From positions 2,268,501 to 2,332,500 of the forward strand of contig JASXTE010000001.1 in the NCBI GenBank assembly GCA_030280995.1: a stretch of 64,000 nt of DNA, written 5' to 3'. Made by a program: the position numbers and the translations under genes. Positions 40,885-52,429 of this stretch are shown piece by piece. The stretch is from Hemileia vastatrix (Eukaryota > Basidiomycota > Pucciniomycetes > Pucciniales > Zaghouaniaceae). Below the pieces are notes generated by a model, which searched no databases, was not told where the DNA came from, and saw only the letters and a list, made by a program, of their open reading frames with translations. How positions within the stretch are numbered: the stretch's first letter is position 1; each line of letters begins with the position of its first letter.

Positions 40885-41845
40885 TTCATTTGGATTGTTT
40901 ATTTGGACATATATCAAATATTGAGTACTATAAAACTAGAGTGGATTGAAAAAGTTCTTATCCAATTGTGTTACAAGAAGATATAAAATATTTAACTAAA
41001 TAAGGAGACAATGAAATTAAAGCAGTTATAAGCAATTCTCTTAAACCTCAATTTATTTATGAAACTCATTCTTTTAATGGTTTTAAATTATGAAACCTTT
41101 AAACAACTATTCAATCTCATAATAAAACTATATCAAATGGTTTTGTTTTATTTACCAATAAGGAATACAAATTTTTTGGGTGGTATTATGATTGGATGTG
41201 GTTGGAGACCAGGATTTGTTAAAGGTTAATCTTTTGGTATATCTAATAATATACGTTTCATTCTTAAAATAATGTCACTCATTTTATTTTTATAGGCATC
41301 TATTCTTTAGTTGAAAAATTATCTAAAACTGAAAAAGATGTAAATTTTAGCTTATGGGACACCTTACCTTCTTTTAATACTTTTCTTGCTCTTTGCCTCA
41401 AAAAACTCTGCATTAAAGCTTTTGAAAAGAATCATCAACTTGCTACCAAATTGGAATACCAGATTGGTGTAACCTGGAATGGAAGAAATTAGAAACCAAT
41501 ATCTTTTATTTTCAAATGTTATTATTACTCATTCAGGATTCCAAAATAAGATTCATATCAATAGGAATGACACCAATTATCTTACTTTTGGAATTTTTGC
41601 ATATATTAATCCAATAAATGGCCAACCAATACTATTTCCAGCTAAAATCAAAGGACATGGCTTATATTTTCCAGACAATCAGTGCATGATTGATTATTAT
41701 TTGGGAAATAGCCTGATCCAAACAATTTGGAACTCTCCTCAGGATCATCACCAAATGACCAGAGCTCCACCTGGCTTGGAATCTTTTCAAGAGTTCAAAA
41801 ATTTTGGATGTTCATTTCAAATAACTCAAAAATTAATTCACTGAA
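40885..41845 (+). pseudogene. TET/JBP-like 2-oxoglutarate/Fe(II) dioxygenase relic
   Basis: Three blocks match the TET/JBP-like proteins that are numerous in rust fungi. Near 41175-41245 is FFGGIMIGCGWRPGFVKG, resembling the family's GKMWAIGWRK block. A likely intron ends TTTTTATAG at about 41295, followed by VEKLSKTEKDVNF. The core at 41510-41840 has ITHSGFQNKIHINRNDTN, FGIFAYINP, LYFPDNQCMIDY, IWNSPQDHHQMT and FGCSFQIT. The iron-binding HxD appears as HIN, so the Asp is Asn. The distal His is plausible in DHHQMT. The Arg expected before LGxSxQI is Asn. The core is open for 121 codons but the upstream part has stops. Known relatives oxidise 5-methylcytosine or related bases; this copy is unlikely to be active. 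Assignment is by remembered family pattern. Confidence 0.6.
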
Positions 41846-42239
41846 TAAACAAGGTAAAAAAAAGAAGGTAAATTTAACAGATATAAATAAAATTTATGTA
41901 GATCAAAAAATTAAGGGAACTTTATGTAGATCAAAAAATTAAGGGGATGAGTAGAGTCATCAAATATTTTTTATTTTTTCATAAATTTTTTATAAATAAC
42001 TTTTATATTTCAAATTTCTAAAATAAAGTAATGAGCCAAAAAATCTGTTTTGTATAAATGTGAATCATGACAACATTTATTTTTTTCATGATGTTCCTTG
42101 GCCTACACTTGTGGAAAGTCCCAAACATCTGTTTCTAGATTTTATTCACATTTTGGCTAGAGGATTGTCATTACTTTAAAACTAGTGATATTGATATATA
42201 TTAGTTTTTTATATATTAATTTATGTAATTATATTAAAT

Positions 42240-42595
42240 TTTGGTGATACCCACTCCTTATTTCAATAAAATTCAGGGGAGAGAGGATATTACAAAATTT
42301 TCAAATCTGACTTGAAAAATTCTTGACTTGAAATTTTGGTAATACCTGTCCCTTACTTTAATAAAATGCAGGGTGGGGATATTGCCAAAATTTCTTATAA
42401 GACTTGAAAAATTCTTGACTTAAAAGAATTTTGGTGATACCCATAAAATACAGGGGGTAGTAATGCCAAATTTTCATAAGACTTTCAAGATTCTTGACTT
42501 GAAAGAATTTTGGTGATACTCACCCCTTACTTCAAAAAAATTCAGGGGGGGGGATTGAAAATTTTTCAAATGAGACTTGAAAATTTTATTTAAAA
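42240..42595. repeat. Four units of an approximately 90-bp minisatellite
   Basis: Units near 42240, 42334, 42429 and 42507 share TTTTGGTGATACCCAC, a run like TTCAATAAAATTCAGGGG and GACTTGAAAAATTCTTGAC. Reverse-complement relatives lie at 1920-2085 next to the other Myb-like relic. Sits between the dioxygenase relic and the Myb-like gene. Confidence 0.8.
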
Positions 42596-42779
42596 AAGAA
42601 TTTTTAAAATTAAAATATGAAAATTCAACTAATGATGGATAGACTAATGAATTACAGGAAATTATTGTAAAATTTTATGTACAAATAACTATGAATAGTT
42701 GAAGTATGAAAGAAATAAAACACACTATTCATTAAAAAACTTCATTAGACATTCAATTTCCTCATAAGATTTATTTTCT

Positions 42780-44000
42780 TTAACACATTTCATTAAAAAA
42801 ATTCTTTTCCTTGAATTTTCTTAAAGATCATGCTTAAATTTCATCTGTTCCATTAAGTTTTGATGCTCAAGTGTTCTACTTTCTCTTTGATTTTTCAATA
42901 CTGAGAGTTAGTGTGAATTTATTCTCCTCCCAGTCTTGTGCCCTATAATCCTTCCATAAAGAGAGCTGGCTGTTCCTCTTCTCCAAGTCTTTTTCCCTAT
43001 CAACCCTCATTAAAGTGATCTTGTATTTTTTCTTTTCAAACTTTAGAGTCTCTTTAGAAACTTCCACTTTTTCTAGAGCTATAGGAAATATAAGAAAAAA
43101 TTAGAAGAAAGACAGAGTAAAGCATAAAGAGATATGGTATTACTTACCAGCATCACATTTCTCCAAAATTCTTTGATAGAAGAAAAAGAGGTTTGAGATG
43201 AAGTATCACTTTTTCTTTTTCTTTGAGAGTGAAAATTTTGACTACTTAAAGCCCTTTTTTTTGTTCAAGGTCACATTTTCCTCCTCATCATTGTTGCTGG
43301 CTTCTGACTCAGTTGATTGTGGCTCCTGCTTTTTTTCTTCAGCCTTTTTAGAAATGAGGAAATGTTAATATAAAAAAATAATTGGTAAGATAAAAGAAAA
43401 AAAACATACTTGAGTTAGATTAGATTGGTTTATATTTCCATAAGGATCTATTGAAAAGATATCTTAATTTGTCAAAGTTGAATGAGGGGAGGGTTGAGTA
43501 GAAGAAGAAAGAAAAAGATTTATTTGGAAATCATTTACAGAGATAGCATCTTCACTATCTAACATGTTTTCAGGATTAACATCAGCTTGCTCCCCAAAAA
43601 TAGCATCCATCTCTTTAAAGTAAGGACATAAAGATTCAATTTTACCATCTATGGATCTGATACCCTTACTGATATTTATGTTGGTAATACCAAAATCAGT
43701 GAAACATGAAGGAGTATTTGCCTTCTTGTATTTGGCTCAGGAATCATTGAAATGTTCAGAAATCTTTTTAGGTAAAAGATCTATCCTTCCCTTGGTCTTA
43801 TTCAATAATTTGTTGGCCATTATTAGATAACCATTAAATTTTGATGCAGGGGGCTGTCCTACTTTAGTTGCATTTTCAGTACCAAAACAAGAATCATAGT
43901 TAGATTTAGTTTTCAGCCAGTTGATAAGAATGAGATAATAATCTTTTTTTAATTGAAAAGTCTTTGATTTCTCAGCTGAGCTGGGGAAAAAGGGAGTAGT
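42780..44000 (-). pseudogene. Myb/SANT-like partner protein of Harbinger copy 2, degraded
   Basis: On the minus strand from about 44000: SSAEKSKTFQLKKDYYL, LINWLKTKSNYDSCFG, ATKVGQPPASKFNGY, KTKGRIDLLPKKISEHF, then a stop, FTDFGITNINISKGIRSI, ESLCPYFKEMDAIFGEQ and ADVNPENML near 43560. This is the same order as in the copy at 1095-1940. A charged coiled coil follows after further breaks (42876-43067: FEKKKYKITLMRVDREKDLE). It is convergent with the transposase. Introns are possible between 43080 and 43400 but I could not place them. Such proteins are thought to bind element ends or to help import the transposase. Stops show it is dead. Confidence 0.65.
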
Positions 44001-44395
44001 GCTATTTGAAGAACAACTGGGGGAAGGCTGTCTTTATGAAGATATATGATGACAGGGAATGTTAATATAATTGAAGATGAAAAGGAGTAAAAACAAGCAG
44101 ATGAGATAGCAAGGTGTTCAGAATGGAGATAATAGACAGGATGAGATGAGAATGGGAGTGCGCAGCAAGGTAGAAGGCATATACAGATAGTAGTCAAAGT
44201 GTGGTTATGATAGAAAGCTGTCTTAAATGTGGTTATGAGAAATTGAGTAGAAAAATGTTGGATAAGAGGTCAACTTGACATGTAAAATGTCTAATAAGCC
44301 AATTATTAGCAAAAATAATTGTGGAAGATAATTGGGGTATAAGAATTTTTATCCGCAATTAATTTAATTGAGGATTGGTCAACTTTGATACCCCC

Positions 44396-45111
44396 TAATA
44401 TAGATATAACTATCATAAGAGATTGAGATTCAATGTCACAGGGTAAAAAAAAGTGTGAACTAGATGTCTAGTGATTTTTTTGACTTCATGTGGAAGTTTT
44501 GTTTGTGATTTTGCTATTGACTCTTTCTGAGTCTGATGGATCCTCTTTGTGAGAAAATGGGAGGGGATTTATTCAAACAGACTTAACAATTCAGACAAGA
44601 ATTACAGACTGTGTTTGACTGGGGACCAAAAAAATACTAGATGTCTAGTGCACTGATTTTTCCCCTAGCATATATTATTTTTTTTGGTTTTGTTAATTGT
44701 TTAAAGATCATTATATTCAAAAAAATACTCAAGGATCATATTTATTTTAAAATTTTGAAGAGAAAAAAATTTAAAATCCTGGAATCTACATATATGAAAT
44801 AATTTGTCAATGTGAACACTGAAAAAAATTGAGAAATAATAAGTAGCATGAATTTGATACAGTATTTGAATGTGTTTTTTCTTTAAGTAATCAGATTTAA
44901 AATTCAGCACATCATCCTTGAAGATAAAGTAAATAAATGGTGATTGAAACAGGATATATTCAAGAATAATTAAGAATTATTGAATAAAATGAAAAAAATT
45001 TGTAAAATATTAAATCTCCTCAATAAAATTTTACATAAAGCTGATAGGCTAACCAACTTTCAATTGCTGTGCCCATATTTTTCTTTAAAAAGTATCTTTT
45101 TCTCTTTCTCT
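44396..45111. other. AT-rich spacer, no gene
   Basis: No gene or domain recognised. The open frame at 44701-44910 (minus) is hydrophobic low-complexity sequence with no family resemblance. Confidence 0.5.
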
Positions 45112-45360
45112 CACTACTCAATATAGGGGGTGGACTTACTAGCAAGTCCCCAATCTGAACTAAGACATAACCCAGATGGAACTCAGACTGAACTCATACT
45201 GAACTCTACTTGAACACCCACCTAAAACTGTTCCTCTGAGTGGTTTTCATCCCTGATTGTATGGTTCCTTTGTCAATAGCTCAATGTGTGTTCAATGTGT
45301 GGTGAATTTGGGTCCAAGTTTGTGGACTTGCTAGCAAGTCCACCCCCATAATTCTTGATG
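45112..45360. mobile_element. CACTA-like MITE 2 (249 bp)
   Basis: Starts CACTACTCAATATAGGGGG and ends with CCCCCATAATTCTTGATG. It is flanked by a perfect 3-bp duplication TCT (45109-45111 and 45361-45363). The interior closely matches MITE 1 at 37167-37417, with shared blocks GAACTCAGACTGAACTCATA and CTTGAACACCCACCTAAAAC. Each end carries the GGACTTRCTAGCAAGTCC near-palindrome. No coding capacity. Confidence 0.9.
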
Positions 45361-46084
45361 TCTTATGATCAGTAACTGAAAAATATTGAAATTGAAACTA
45401 TCAAAATTAAATTGAAGTCTTTGATATATTTCCTCTTAATAATAATTCATATCACATTGATACATTTAATTACTAAATAAATCATGAAATCTCATTTAAA
45501 AAAATTATGATTCATTCTGATTCCCTGTTGAATTAATTGGCTACTTCAACATAAATGTAAATGTTGGGAGTTGATAGAAAAAAAATACATAATTATTTTT
45601 AAATAATATAAAATTCAAACTGAGAAAATCTTCACAGACCAAAATGTTTTTGTAAAAACAGAGGGGGATAAAAATGACATGCAAAAAACTACAAAAAAAA
45701 ATTTATTAATTGAACCATAAGAGGAATTGCTATCAATTCATGAAATTTACCAAAAATATGAAATTTAAATAAGATTAATAGTCTCATCACCACAAAATAT
45801 GAGGGTGAGACTTTCTAAAAAGTCTAAAATAAAGTTTTGTTTTCCAATTAATTTAGTTTCAGAATCGCTTCCACTTCCCCCCTATCCTTTAGTTTTTAAT
45901 AATGTTAAAATGATATTGAATATATTTAGTAGTATTTTTTTAAACTCTAATTTTACTTTTATTTAAATATATTAAAAAATACATTGAGTGAAAACTGATA
46001 AATTACTGAAAATTTAATAAGGAGAAAATGATTCTAACCTGTGAAATGACTGATTGGTGAATTAATATTGAATGGGAAGTTATT
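45361..46084. other. AT-rich spacer, no gene
   Basis: No open frame of note and no domain recognised. Confidence 0.5.
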
Positions 46085-46350
46085 GAGTGATGTATTATTA
46101 TACAAGAAGCAGTGATTTACTGATTACTGAGAAGTGACTGACTAGTTACTGAGAAGTGAGTGATTATTTTCTGAGAAGTGACTGGCTAGTTACTGAGAAG
46201 TGACTGACTAATTACCAAGAAGTGACTTACAAGCTCTTTATAAATGAATTACAAGTTACTTCAAAGTGGCTTACTATTTACTAAGAAGTGGCTTACTATT
46301 TACTAAGAAGTGACTTACTTCTTACAGAGAAGTGACTGAAGTTCTAGTGA
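46085..46350. repeat. GAGAAGTGACTGACTAGTTACT minisatellite
   Basis: About ten diverged copies of a 22-24 bp unit with the core AGAAGTGAC(T/-)GACTAGTTACTG. The later copies change to AAGTGGCTTACTATTTACTA. Regular but imperfect. No coding role. Confidence 0.8.
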
Positions 46351-47844
46351 GAGGTGTCCAACTGGTGATTGATTTTAGAAAACTTGCAAACTGAGTGACA
46401 AATAATAGGTTATTTAGTAGCTTCAAAGTATTTACTCAGGACTGAAAGATGTTGAGAGTCAAGGTGTCATGGGGTGTATTCACAGTTTATGATTTCATAA
46501 AAGCATGGACCCATAAATTGTAGTAAGAAAAGATTGAGGGGCAAGAACTATAGTCACTGTTAGTATGAGAGAGAGGATTTAGATTATTAACTGAACTTTA
46601 TATCTTTTTCAATAAGTTTGACTAGTATCTATTTCCTGCTTCACTTTAAATATTCACACAATCAGTTTAAAAGCCCCATAAATTTTCTCCCTGGATTTAA
46701 AAAAGGTGTGATCATTGAAAAGTCACTAATTATTGACTGAGTGGTGATAAAATTGTTCTGAGGAGTCACTAAGAACTGGCCAATGCAGGAAAATCACACA
46801 AAGAGAATATTCACCAACTAATCTTTAAATTAATTTTTTTTATATTGAGTTCATTCAAGCTTAACCCTTAATATTCATGTTCATCATGTAATCATTTCAA
46901 TATTTCAAGATATAATACCTACAGAAAAGTAGCTTTTGGGTGCAGAGTGTTTCATTTATCAAAATCTGACTAATAATATTTTTCTGGAATAGATAATTTC
47001 ATGTGTGATAGCCTTCTATAAATGCTATAATAAATACTTAGGATTCTTTTCTACTTTTTTCAAGAAAAAGATGCTTTAACCTTTTTATTATGAATTTAAA
47101 TTCCTGACCTAGTCAACATCTATTAATATTTATAAATTTATAAAAATATATGTTTCATTAAATGCAAATATAGATTGAAATTAAAAAATCACTTTAGTAT
47201 GCAATATTAATTTAATGCTACTAAATTTTTATCAATCTTCGGAAGAGTTCATATTAATTAATAACTTCATTTGTGTATAATTCTTACATAAAAAGGATTT
47301 TCCTTCTTAAAAATCAAAAGCATCATGATACTTGAGTATCTTTGTAAGCATAATAATTTTTAAATATAAATAAAACAAAGATATCATTATAAAATATTCA
47401 ATCTCATTTTTAATAATACTAATATCTAGCTTTATTAAATACAGAGAAAATTTTTATTTATATTTTCCCAAATTAATCTAATAGAATAAATTTCTTTTTA
47501 TATTTTTTTTAAAAGTTATTGGCTGCTATATTCACCCCCAAACCAATGTGGGCACCTAAAGCAGGTGCCAGACCCAATCTTTAAATTAACTCAGGTTTAA
47601 CCCAGCTGAAACTCTTCTTCATATACTGTGCATCAAAAGTAAGAATTTCAACTTGTGAAGGATCAAATCTGAGTAAATCTTAATTTAAAAATAAACTGAA
47701 AGATTGTCATCTGCAATCAAGGGCCATTTTTTTTCTGTCATGATTTATTATTAAAATTTGAAAAATTGATTTTGAGATAATGAATGATTATATAGATTTA
47801 ATTTTCCATAATTTTGAATTAATTTTCTCTCCAGTTGAAGATTA
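46351..47844. other. AT-rich interior, no gene
   Basis: About 1.5 kb with no recognisable gene. Short open frames only. It ends where the right inverted arm begins. Confidence 0.5.
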
Positions 47845-48442
47845 TTTAATTTTAGGCCATTCCATTTTTATTTTTCTATGGTAAATATCCAAAAAAATTT
47901 AAATTTATAGCACATGCCACTTCCAGAAAAATAGAAGAGAAACTAGGATAACAATAATCATACATCTAACATTCTGATGAGATTTAATTTTAAATTTATT
48001 GAAAAATAAATTCCATAAATAAGGAAAAATAAAATAAGATAAAGAGTACAAGAAAAGAAAATTCTGATCTCCCCCAGAAACAAAAAAGAAAAAACAGGAA
48101 GTTGAAAAATGAGATTCAAGAAAAAAATTTATTTTTTTCCAGCTCATTATATAAGTTCTCAGATTCCAGGTTACTTAATTTAAAAAAAAATTTTTTTACA
48201 CCATGTCTTTATATTCTTCTTAGATTATCATATTTCTTAATTAAGATTACTTAGATTGTTTATCAGTGACTTTTTTGATGTATTCTTAGCTGGTGAATAA
48301 TTATTTTTTTAACTTAGGAATGATTTATGTTATTAAAAATGTGACTGTTAGTGTTCTTTCTCAAGATGTTGATAATTTTGATTTAATGCAAGTTAATTCA
48401 TTCTTCTTTGGTCACAGTTTTATTGATCATTATATTAAAAAG
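47845..48442 (-). repeat. Right arm of the long inverted repeat
   Basis: Reverse complement of the left arm (36795-37625 without MITE 1). It is cut at 48442 by the start of the LTR of element E (TGTCACTGG at 48443). It holds the empty MITE site near 48045-48052. The ORF 47905-48147 (minus) is not conserved in the other arm. Confidence 0.8.
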
Positions 48443-49023
48443 TGTCACTGGACAACCTACGCACAAGGTTGAGGGTGTTCCTGGAAGTGAGATGGAGGGA
48501 GGAGTTTAGAAACTTCTTCGAGGCACAGAGGAAATGTTTGAGGAAGTGATTCGAAGATGACTCAAAGGAAGAGCTACTGCTTTGAGATATGTTCGAGAAG
48601 AATTCTAATATAATTTAAGGGTAATATTAATATTCTTAAGATCTCACAAAGGGTTTGAAACTCAATAATCAAAGATTTAGGATTGAGAAATGATTACTGA
48701 GAAAATAAGGAAAGATACAATAATAATGATTTAACCTGGGGCTTTACCACTATTTACTATATATACTTTTTATAATTTAATTTTAAAGAATGTCAAACCA
48801 AAATCCAACCCCTTTTATATCCTTTACTCCTCCTTGCATTGACCTCATACCCATCCCTCATTCCGCACACCACAGACCACCAAAATTACACCCGTGACAC
48901 CTGGACCCTCCTCACTAACATCTGTTAAGCCTTTAATCCTCCACTGACCATTCCGTCCATGCTCACTACCCCTTTTTAATAACCCACAGATATTTTAATA
49001 AACCTTTTTAGCAGACTATTACA
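48443..49023 (-). repeat. Probable 3' LTR of element E
   Basis: The sharp break in homology of the inverted arm at 48443, with a TGTCACTGG start, marks the LTR edge. A TATTACA at 49017-49023 is a reasonable other end (about 580 bp), but no clear polypurine tract follows, and an end as late as about 49310 is possible (pyrimidine-rich CTACTTTCTCTCC follows there). The second LTR is not in the window. The sequence from 48800 to 48960 is C-rich and less decayed than its surroundings. Confidence 0.5.
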
Positions 49024-49263
49024 TTGACTATTGTGCTGTGCATTGCTTATTGAGGAGAAGATTAAGACACACTATTGAGAGATTGACTAATTTAGATTTA
49101 GGGTTTAGACTAGTGCGGTTGAATAGTGAGTACACAAAGGAAAGTTGCAGTTGCTATGTAGAATTGCTTTCTGCGCTTCAAGTATGGATTTAGACCTCTG
49201 TTTTATTGATTTAATGAGCTGCTTTTACCTTGAGTGTCAAGTGGCGCGTGACAGATGCCTGGG

Positions 49264-49270
49264 TATAAAA
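49264..49270 (+). promoter_or_regulatory. TATA box upstream of the antisense gene of E
   Basis: GGGTATAAAAAACGC lies about 85 bp upstream of the ATG at 49354 on the plus strand. It would drive a gene opposite to the pol of element E. Confidence 0.55.
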
Positions 49271-49353
49271 AACGCAAGCTCCATTGAGCATGAGACATAT
49301 TTTTCCCACACTACTTTCTCTCCATTCTTATTTTAATTACTTTATACTTTATT

Positions 49354-50313
49354 ATGTCGACTTGTCCTACCCCAACTACCATGCCTCCACACCCTAAATC
49401 AGATGGTCAAATCATTACCCGGCAGTATTCTCAAGCATGCGCAGCCTGCAAATCAATGGAATACTTCTGCATTGAAAGCACGGCGACATGAGGTCCTCAA
49501 CAGAAATGCAAGTTTTGCCGTTGGAGATGGGTGGCGTGTGATGCCTTGTCAAAAAATGCCGACATTGAGTGTCGATTTACAAAAATCAAATATTGGGTAA
49601 TACCAAAGACCAAAGAAGTGGTCAAAGATATCTGGGACGTCTCGGTCGGGGACAATCAGTCGGTGGGAGAGATTGAGGAAGAGGTTGAAGCTACTGTGGC
49701 AACCTGGGTAACCCAGGCCACAAGTAAGAAACGAGGGGTCGAAGAAGAGATAGATGAATTAGTTGAAGAGGATGAGGATGAAATCCCTATTTTGAGATGG
49801 ACACCAAAGAAGCAGCGGATGGTCATTGAGGATGACAAAGAGGAGAAGGAGTGACAGTGGAAGTCACCCCAAAGTTATTCTTAGAGGCTGACCCATTGTT
49901 TGAAGTAAGTCTGTTCTTCTTTTATTTTAAAAAAATTCTGTTACTGATGATCTATGTTTTAGAATTCAGATGTCATTGCGGAGTCTCCGATTATGGAAGT
50001 TGCGCCAATGCTGCCAGTTGAGGAAAATCAACCAGTGGTTGATTTGAGGGAGGACAGCAAAGAGACTCTCGACCAGGTATGGTCGAAGAAACCTCGCCAA
50101 GGTCAACAAACTCAATTCATCGAAGATTTAAGTGCTGAATTTGATAAGATTTTCAATGCTGCCTCCTTCGACGTGGCCAAAGAATTACTGGAAATTGAGG
50201 AAGTGGCACTGGTAGGAGAGGAGGAGGTTTTTGAGAAATGCAGGAAGGAAATTAGAGTGGTTTTGGAAAAAATGAAGAGATTGGTTCAAGAGAAAATAAA
50301 GGAAAGAATTTGA
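49354..50313 (+). CDS. Antisense zinc-cluster-like gene of element E
   Basis: From ATG 49354 the frame reads MSTCPTPTTMPPHPK, then ACAACKSMEYFC, a TGA (probably from CGA, at about 49489), PQQKCKFCRWRWVACDAL and IECRFTK. Two C-x2-C pairs and following cysteines resemble a Zn2Cys6 cluster. A long acidic region rich in Glu and Asp follows. After a frame break near 49850, VTVEVTPKLFLEADPLFE leads to an intron (49905-49962, 58 nt, GTAAGT..TTTTAG) and an acidic second exon to 50313 with a helical LVQEKIKERI end. Convergent with the pol of E (50985-51854). It keeps more CpG than A and B, so may be younger. One stop and one frame break make this copy doubtful. Function unknown. Confidence 0.55.
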
Positions 50314-50984
50314 AATGGAAGGAAAAATATTTAATCAAGAAAAAAAATTTTAGTTTTAAGTTTTTTTTAAAAGAAAAAAAATAAATTTTAAATAAGAAGA
50401 AGAAGAAGAGAAAAAATTATAGTTGATTGAAACAAATTTTGAAATGAAAATTTAATGAGAGAAAAAAAAAAAAAAAAATTTATTCGTGAAATTTTATTTA
50501 TTGAAGTTTTTGGTTATTTGAAAAGAAAGAAAGAAAAGAAGAGAAGAAATAATTTTTAAAAAGAATTTGAAAGAAAGAAGTAATTTGTTCAAAGAAATTT
50601 TAAAAGAGAGATTTAGAGGTTGAAGTGAAATTTGAGAAAGATTTTCGTGTTGCGTTCATGAAAAAAATTTGAAAGTTTGAGGAAAAGAAATTTTTAAGGA
50701 AAGAATGTATATAGAAAATTTAAAGAAAATTTAAAAGATTTTCATGAATTTTTTGTTTGTTTTGTTTTAATTTTAATTTAATTTTATTTTACTTTTATTT
50801 ATTTATTTTTTTTATTTTAATTTTATTTATTTTAAAGAAGGTTGAAAAACTTTTGAAAGAAAAAAGAAGAAAGAAGAAAAGAAAACAAAGAATAAGGAAA
50901 GTTTAGAGGTAAAGATGTTTTACATTTTAAAGGGAAGAAGAAAAATAGAAAGAAAAGAAAAAAAAGTGAGTTCTAAGGTTTTGG
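50314..50984. other. A/G-rich spacer between converging genes
   Basis: Plus strand is dominated by AAGAAAG and AAAATT runs. No gene. It lies between the ends of the antisense gene and pol of E and may include transcription ends of both. Confidence 0.5.
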
Positions 50985-51854
50985 TTTTAAAGGATATTTA
51001 AGATGAAAAGATTTTAGGAGTTTGGGGGCATTAGAAACATTGATGGCTGGTTCCCAGGATGTTTTGTCTGAGTCATTGAGGAAGCCTTCCCATTTCACGA
51101 GTTATTGAAGTTTCCCCTTGCGCATTCTTGAATCAAGGATATGGCTTACTTCCCACTCTAGATGGTCTTCCACCTTGACCGGTTCCGGAGGAGGTTGGCT
51201 CCTGCCCGGGTAAGTTTCTTGAGCCAGTTCTAGGAGAGATACATGGAAAACAGGGTGAATAGCCTGCCATTTAGGAGGTAGCTTGAGTCAAAATGCAGTT
51301 TTAGAGACTTTGGAGTCGATTTAGAATGGTCCCAAGCGTTTTTCAGCCAGTTTCTTTGATGGTTGAGTTGTTTGAATGTTTTGTGCATTGAGCCATACTA
51401 TGTCGCCTGGTTTAAAAGAAGGAGCAGATTGTCAATGTTTGTAGGCCTTTTCCTTGTACCTTTGAATCGCTAATTGCAAATTTGATTTAAGTTCTTCTTG
51501 GAGTCATGATATGGTTCAAAGATAATGTTCCACAAGATGACTAGTTCCTACATGGATTGAGTTGAATCAAGGATTTCTTCCATAAACAGTTTCGAAAGGA
51601 GATTGTTGTGTCAAAGAATGAGTCAAGTTATTATATGCAAATTCGGCCAATGGTAACCATGTGGTCCAATCGTCTTGTTGGTAACTGACATACATTAGAA
51701 GGTATTGTTCGAGGATTTGGTTGACCCTTTCTGTTTGCCCATTGGTTTCAGGATGATAGTCTGTGGAGAGATTCCTTGTGATATTGAGTTGTCGACACAA
51801 TTGAGTCCAGAATGTGAATACAAACAATGAGCCCCTATCTGAAATAATATCATT
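50985..51854 (-). pseudogene. Integrase core end and chromodomain of element E
   Basis: The minus strand starts abruptly at 51854 with [16 protein letters not shown], then [20 protein letters not shown], the TERVNQ segment with the catalytic Glu, LAEFAYNN, and a stop after YGRNP at 51567. In the same frame with several stops follow PSFKPGDIVWLNAQNI, KLAEKRLGPF, LPPKWQAIHPVFHVSLL and the chromodomain: DHLEWEVSHILDSRMRKGKL, LVKWEG, then WEPA and NVSNAPKLLKSFH. It is a chromovirus integrase tail. The N-terminal part is missing because a TIR element begins at 51855, inside the codon run before SDRG. The right flank of that element does not bring the integrase back. Confidence 0.8.
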
Positions 51855-51894
51855 CACCATGGGAAATCTAGGGGTGAATTGCTAGCAATCCCCT

Positions 51895-52429
51895 CTCTTG
51901 AAATTTAGAGTGTCCCTTAAATATGCCAGGTTTATGAATACTTTATAAACATAAGTAAATTAGAGTTAGATTTACATTTATTCTCAGATTGATTATAGAC
52001 AGAATATCAACTGATTCCAAATTATGCACAAGTTAATCCTCTGGAACTTGATTTTGGTCCTCTGATGAGCACAAATTGAGCACAAATTGATCTAACCTAA
52101 GCTTATGCATATATAATAATTCAGGATACTTGCTCTATTAAATTTGATAATAAAATAAAATATTGATGAATTTATATAAAAAAAATTATTATGTAAGATA
52201 TTAAATTATAAATTTAGGCATCATAGGAGGGCACTTAATATAACTTAATTATACTATGTGACACCTTAATACTTTATCACGCAGTTTGAAACATTTAAAA
52301 CAAAATGAGTCATGATGGGCAATGAAATTGCTTGGACAGACACTTTCAGAATTAATACTGACCATAATACACAAGTATGAAACCTTGGCATCTATCCAAT
52401 AAAAGATTTTCCTTCTGATAAATGGATTT
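51895..52429. other. Left subterminal region of the TIR element
   Basis: AT-rich and non-coding. No repeats as clear as those that follow. Confidence 0.45.

Larger units (their letters stand above)
37820..44395 (+). mobile_element. PIF/Harbinger-like element (copy 2) with extra dioxygenase relic
   Basis: The candidate ends are GGCAGTATCAAAGTTGA at 37820 and, in reverse complement, GGGGGTATCAAAGTTGA at 44395 (15 of 17 matching). Inside are a HARBI1-type transposase (plus strand, 38115-39425), a TET/JBP-like relic (plus, about 40885-41845), a minisatellite and a Myb/SANT-like gene (minus, 42780-44000). Transposase plus Myb-like partner is the standard two-gene PIF/Harbinger plan. The dioxygenase is not part of that plan and may be cargo or a separate nested relic. 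Flanking triplets are ATA and TAA, not a perfect duplication. All genes are degraded. Confidence 0.65.

Noticed and set aside
44701..44910. Small minus-strand ORF
   Set aside because: Low complexity, AT-rich, no family resemblance.
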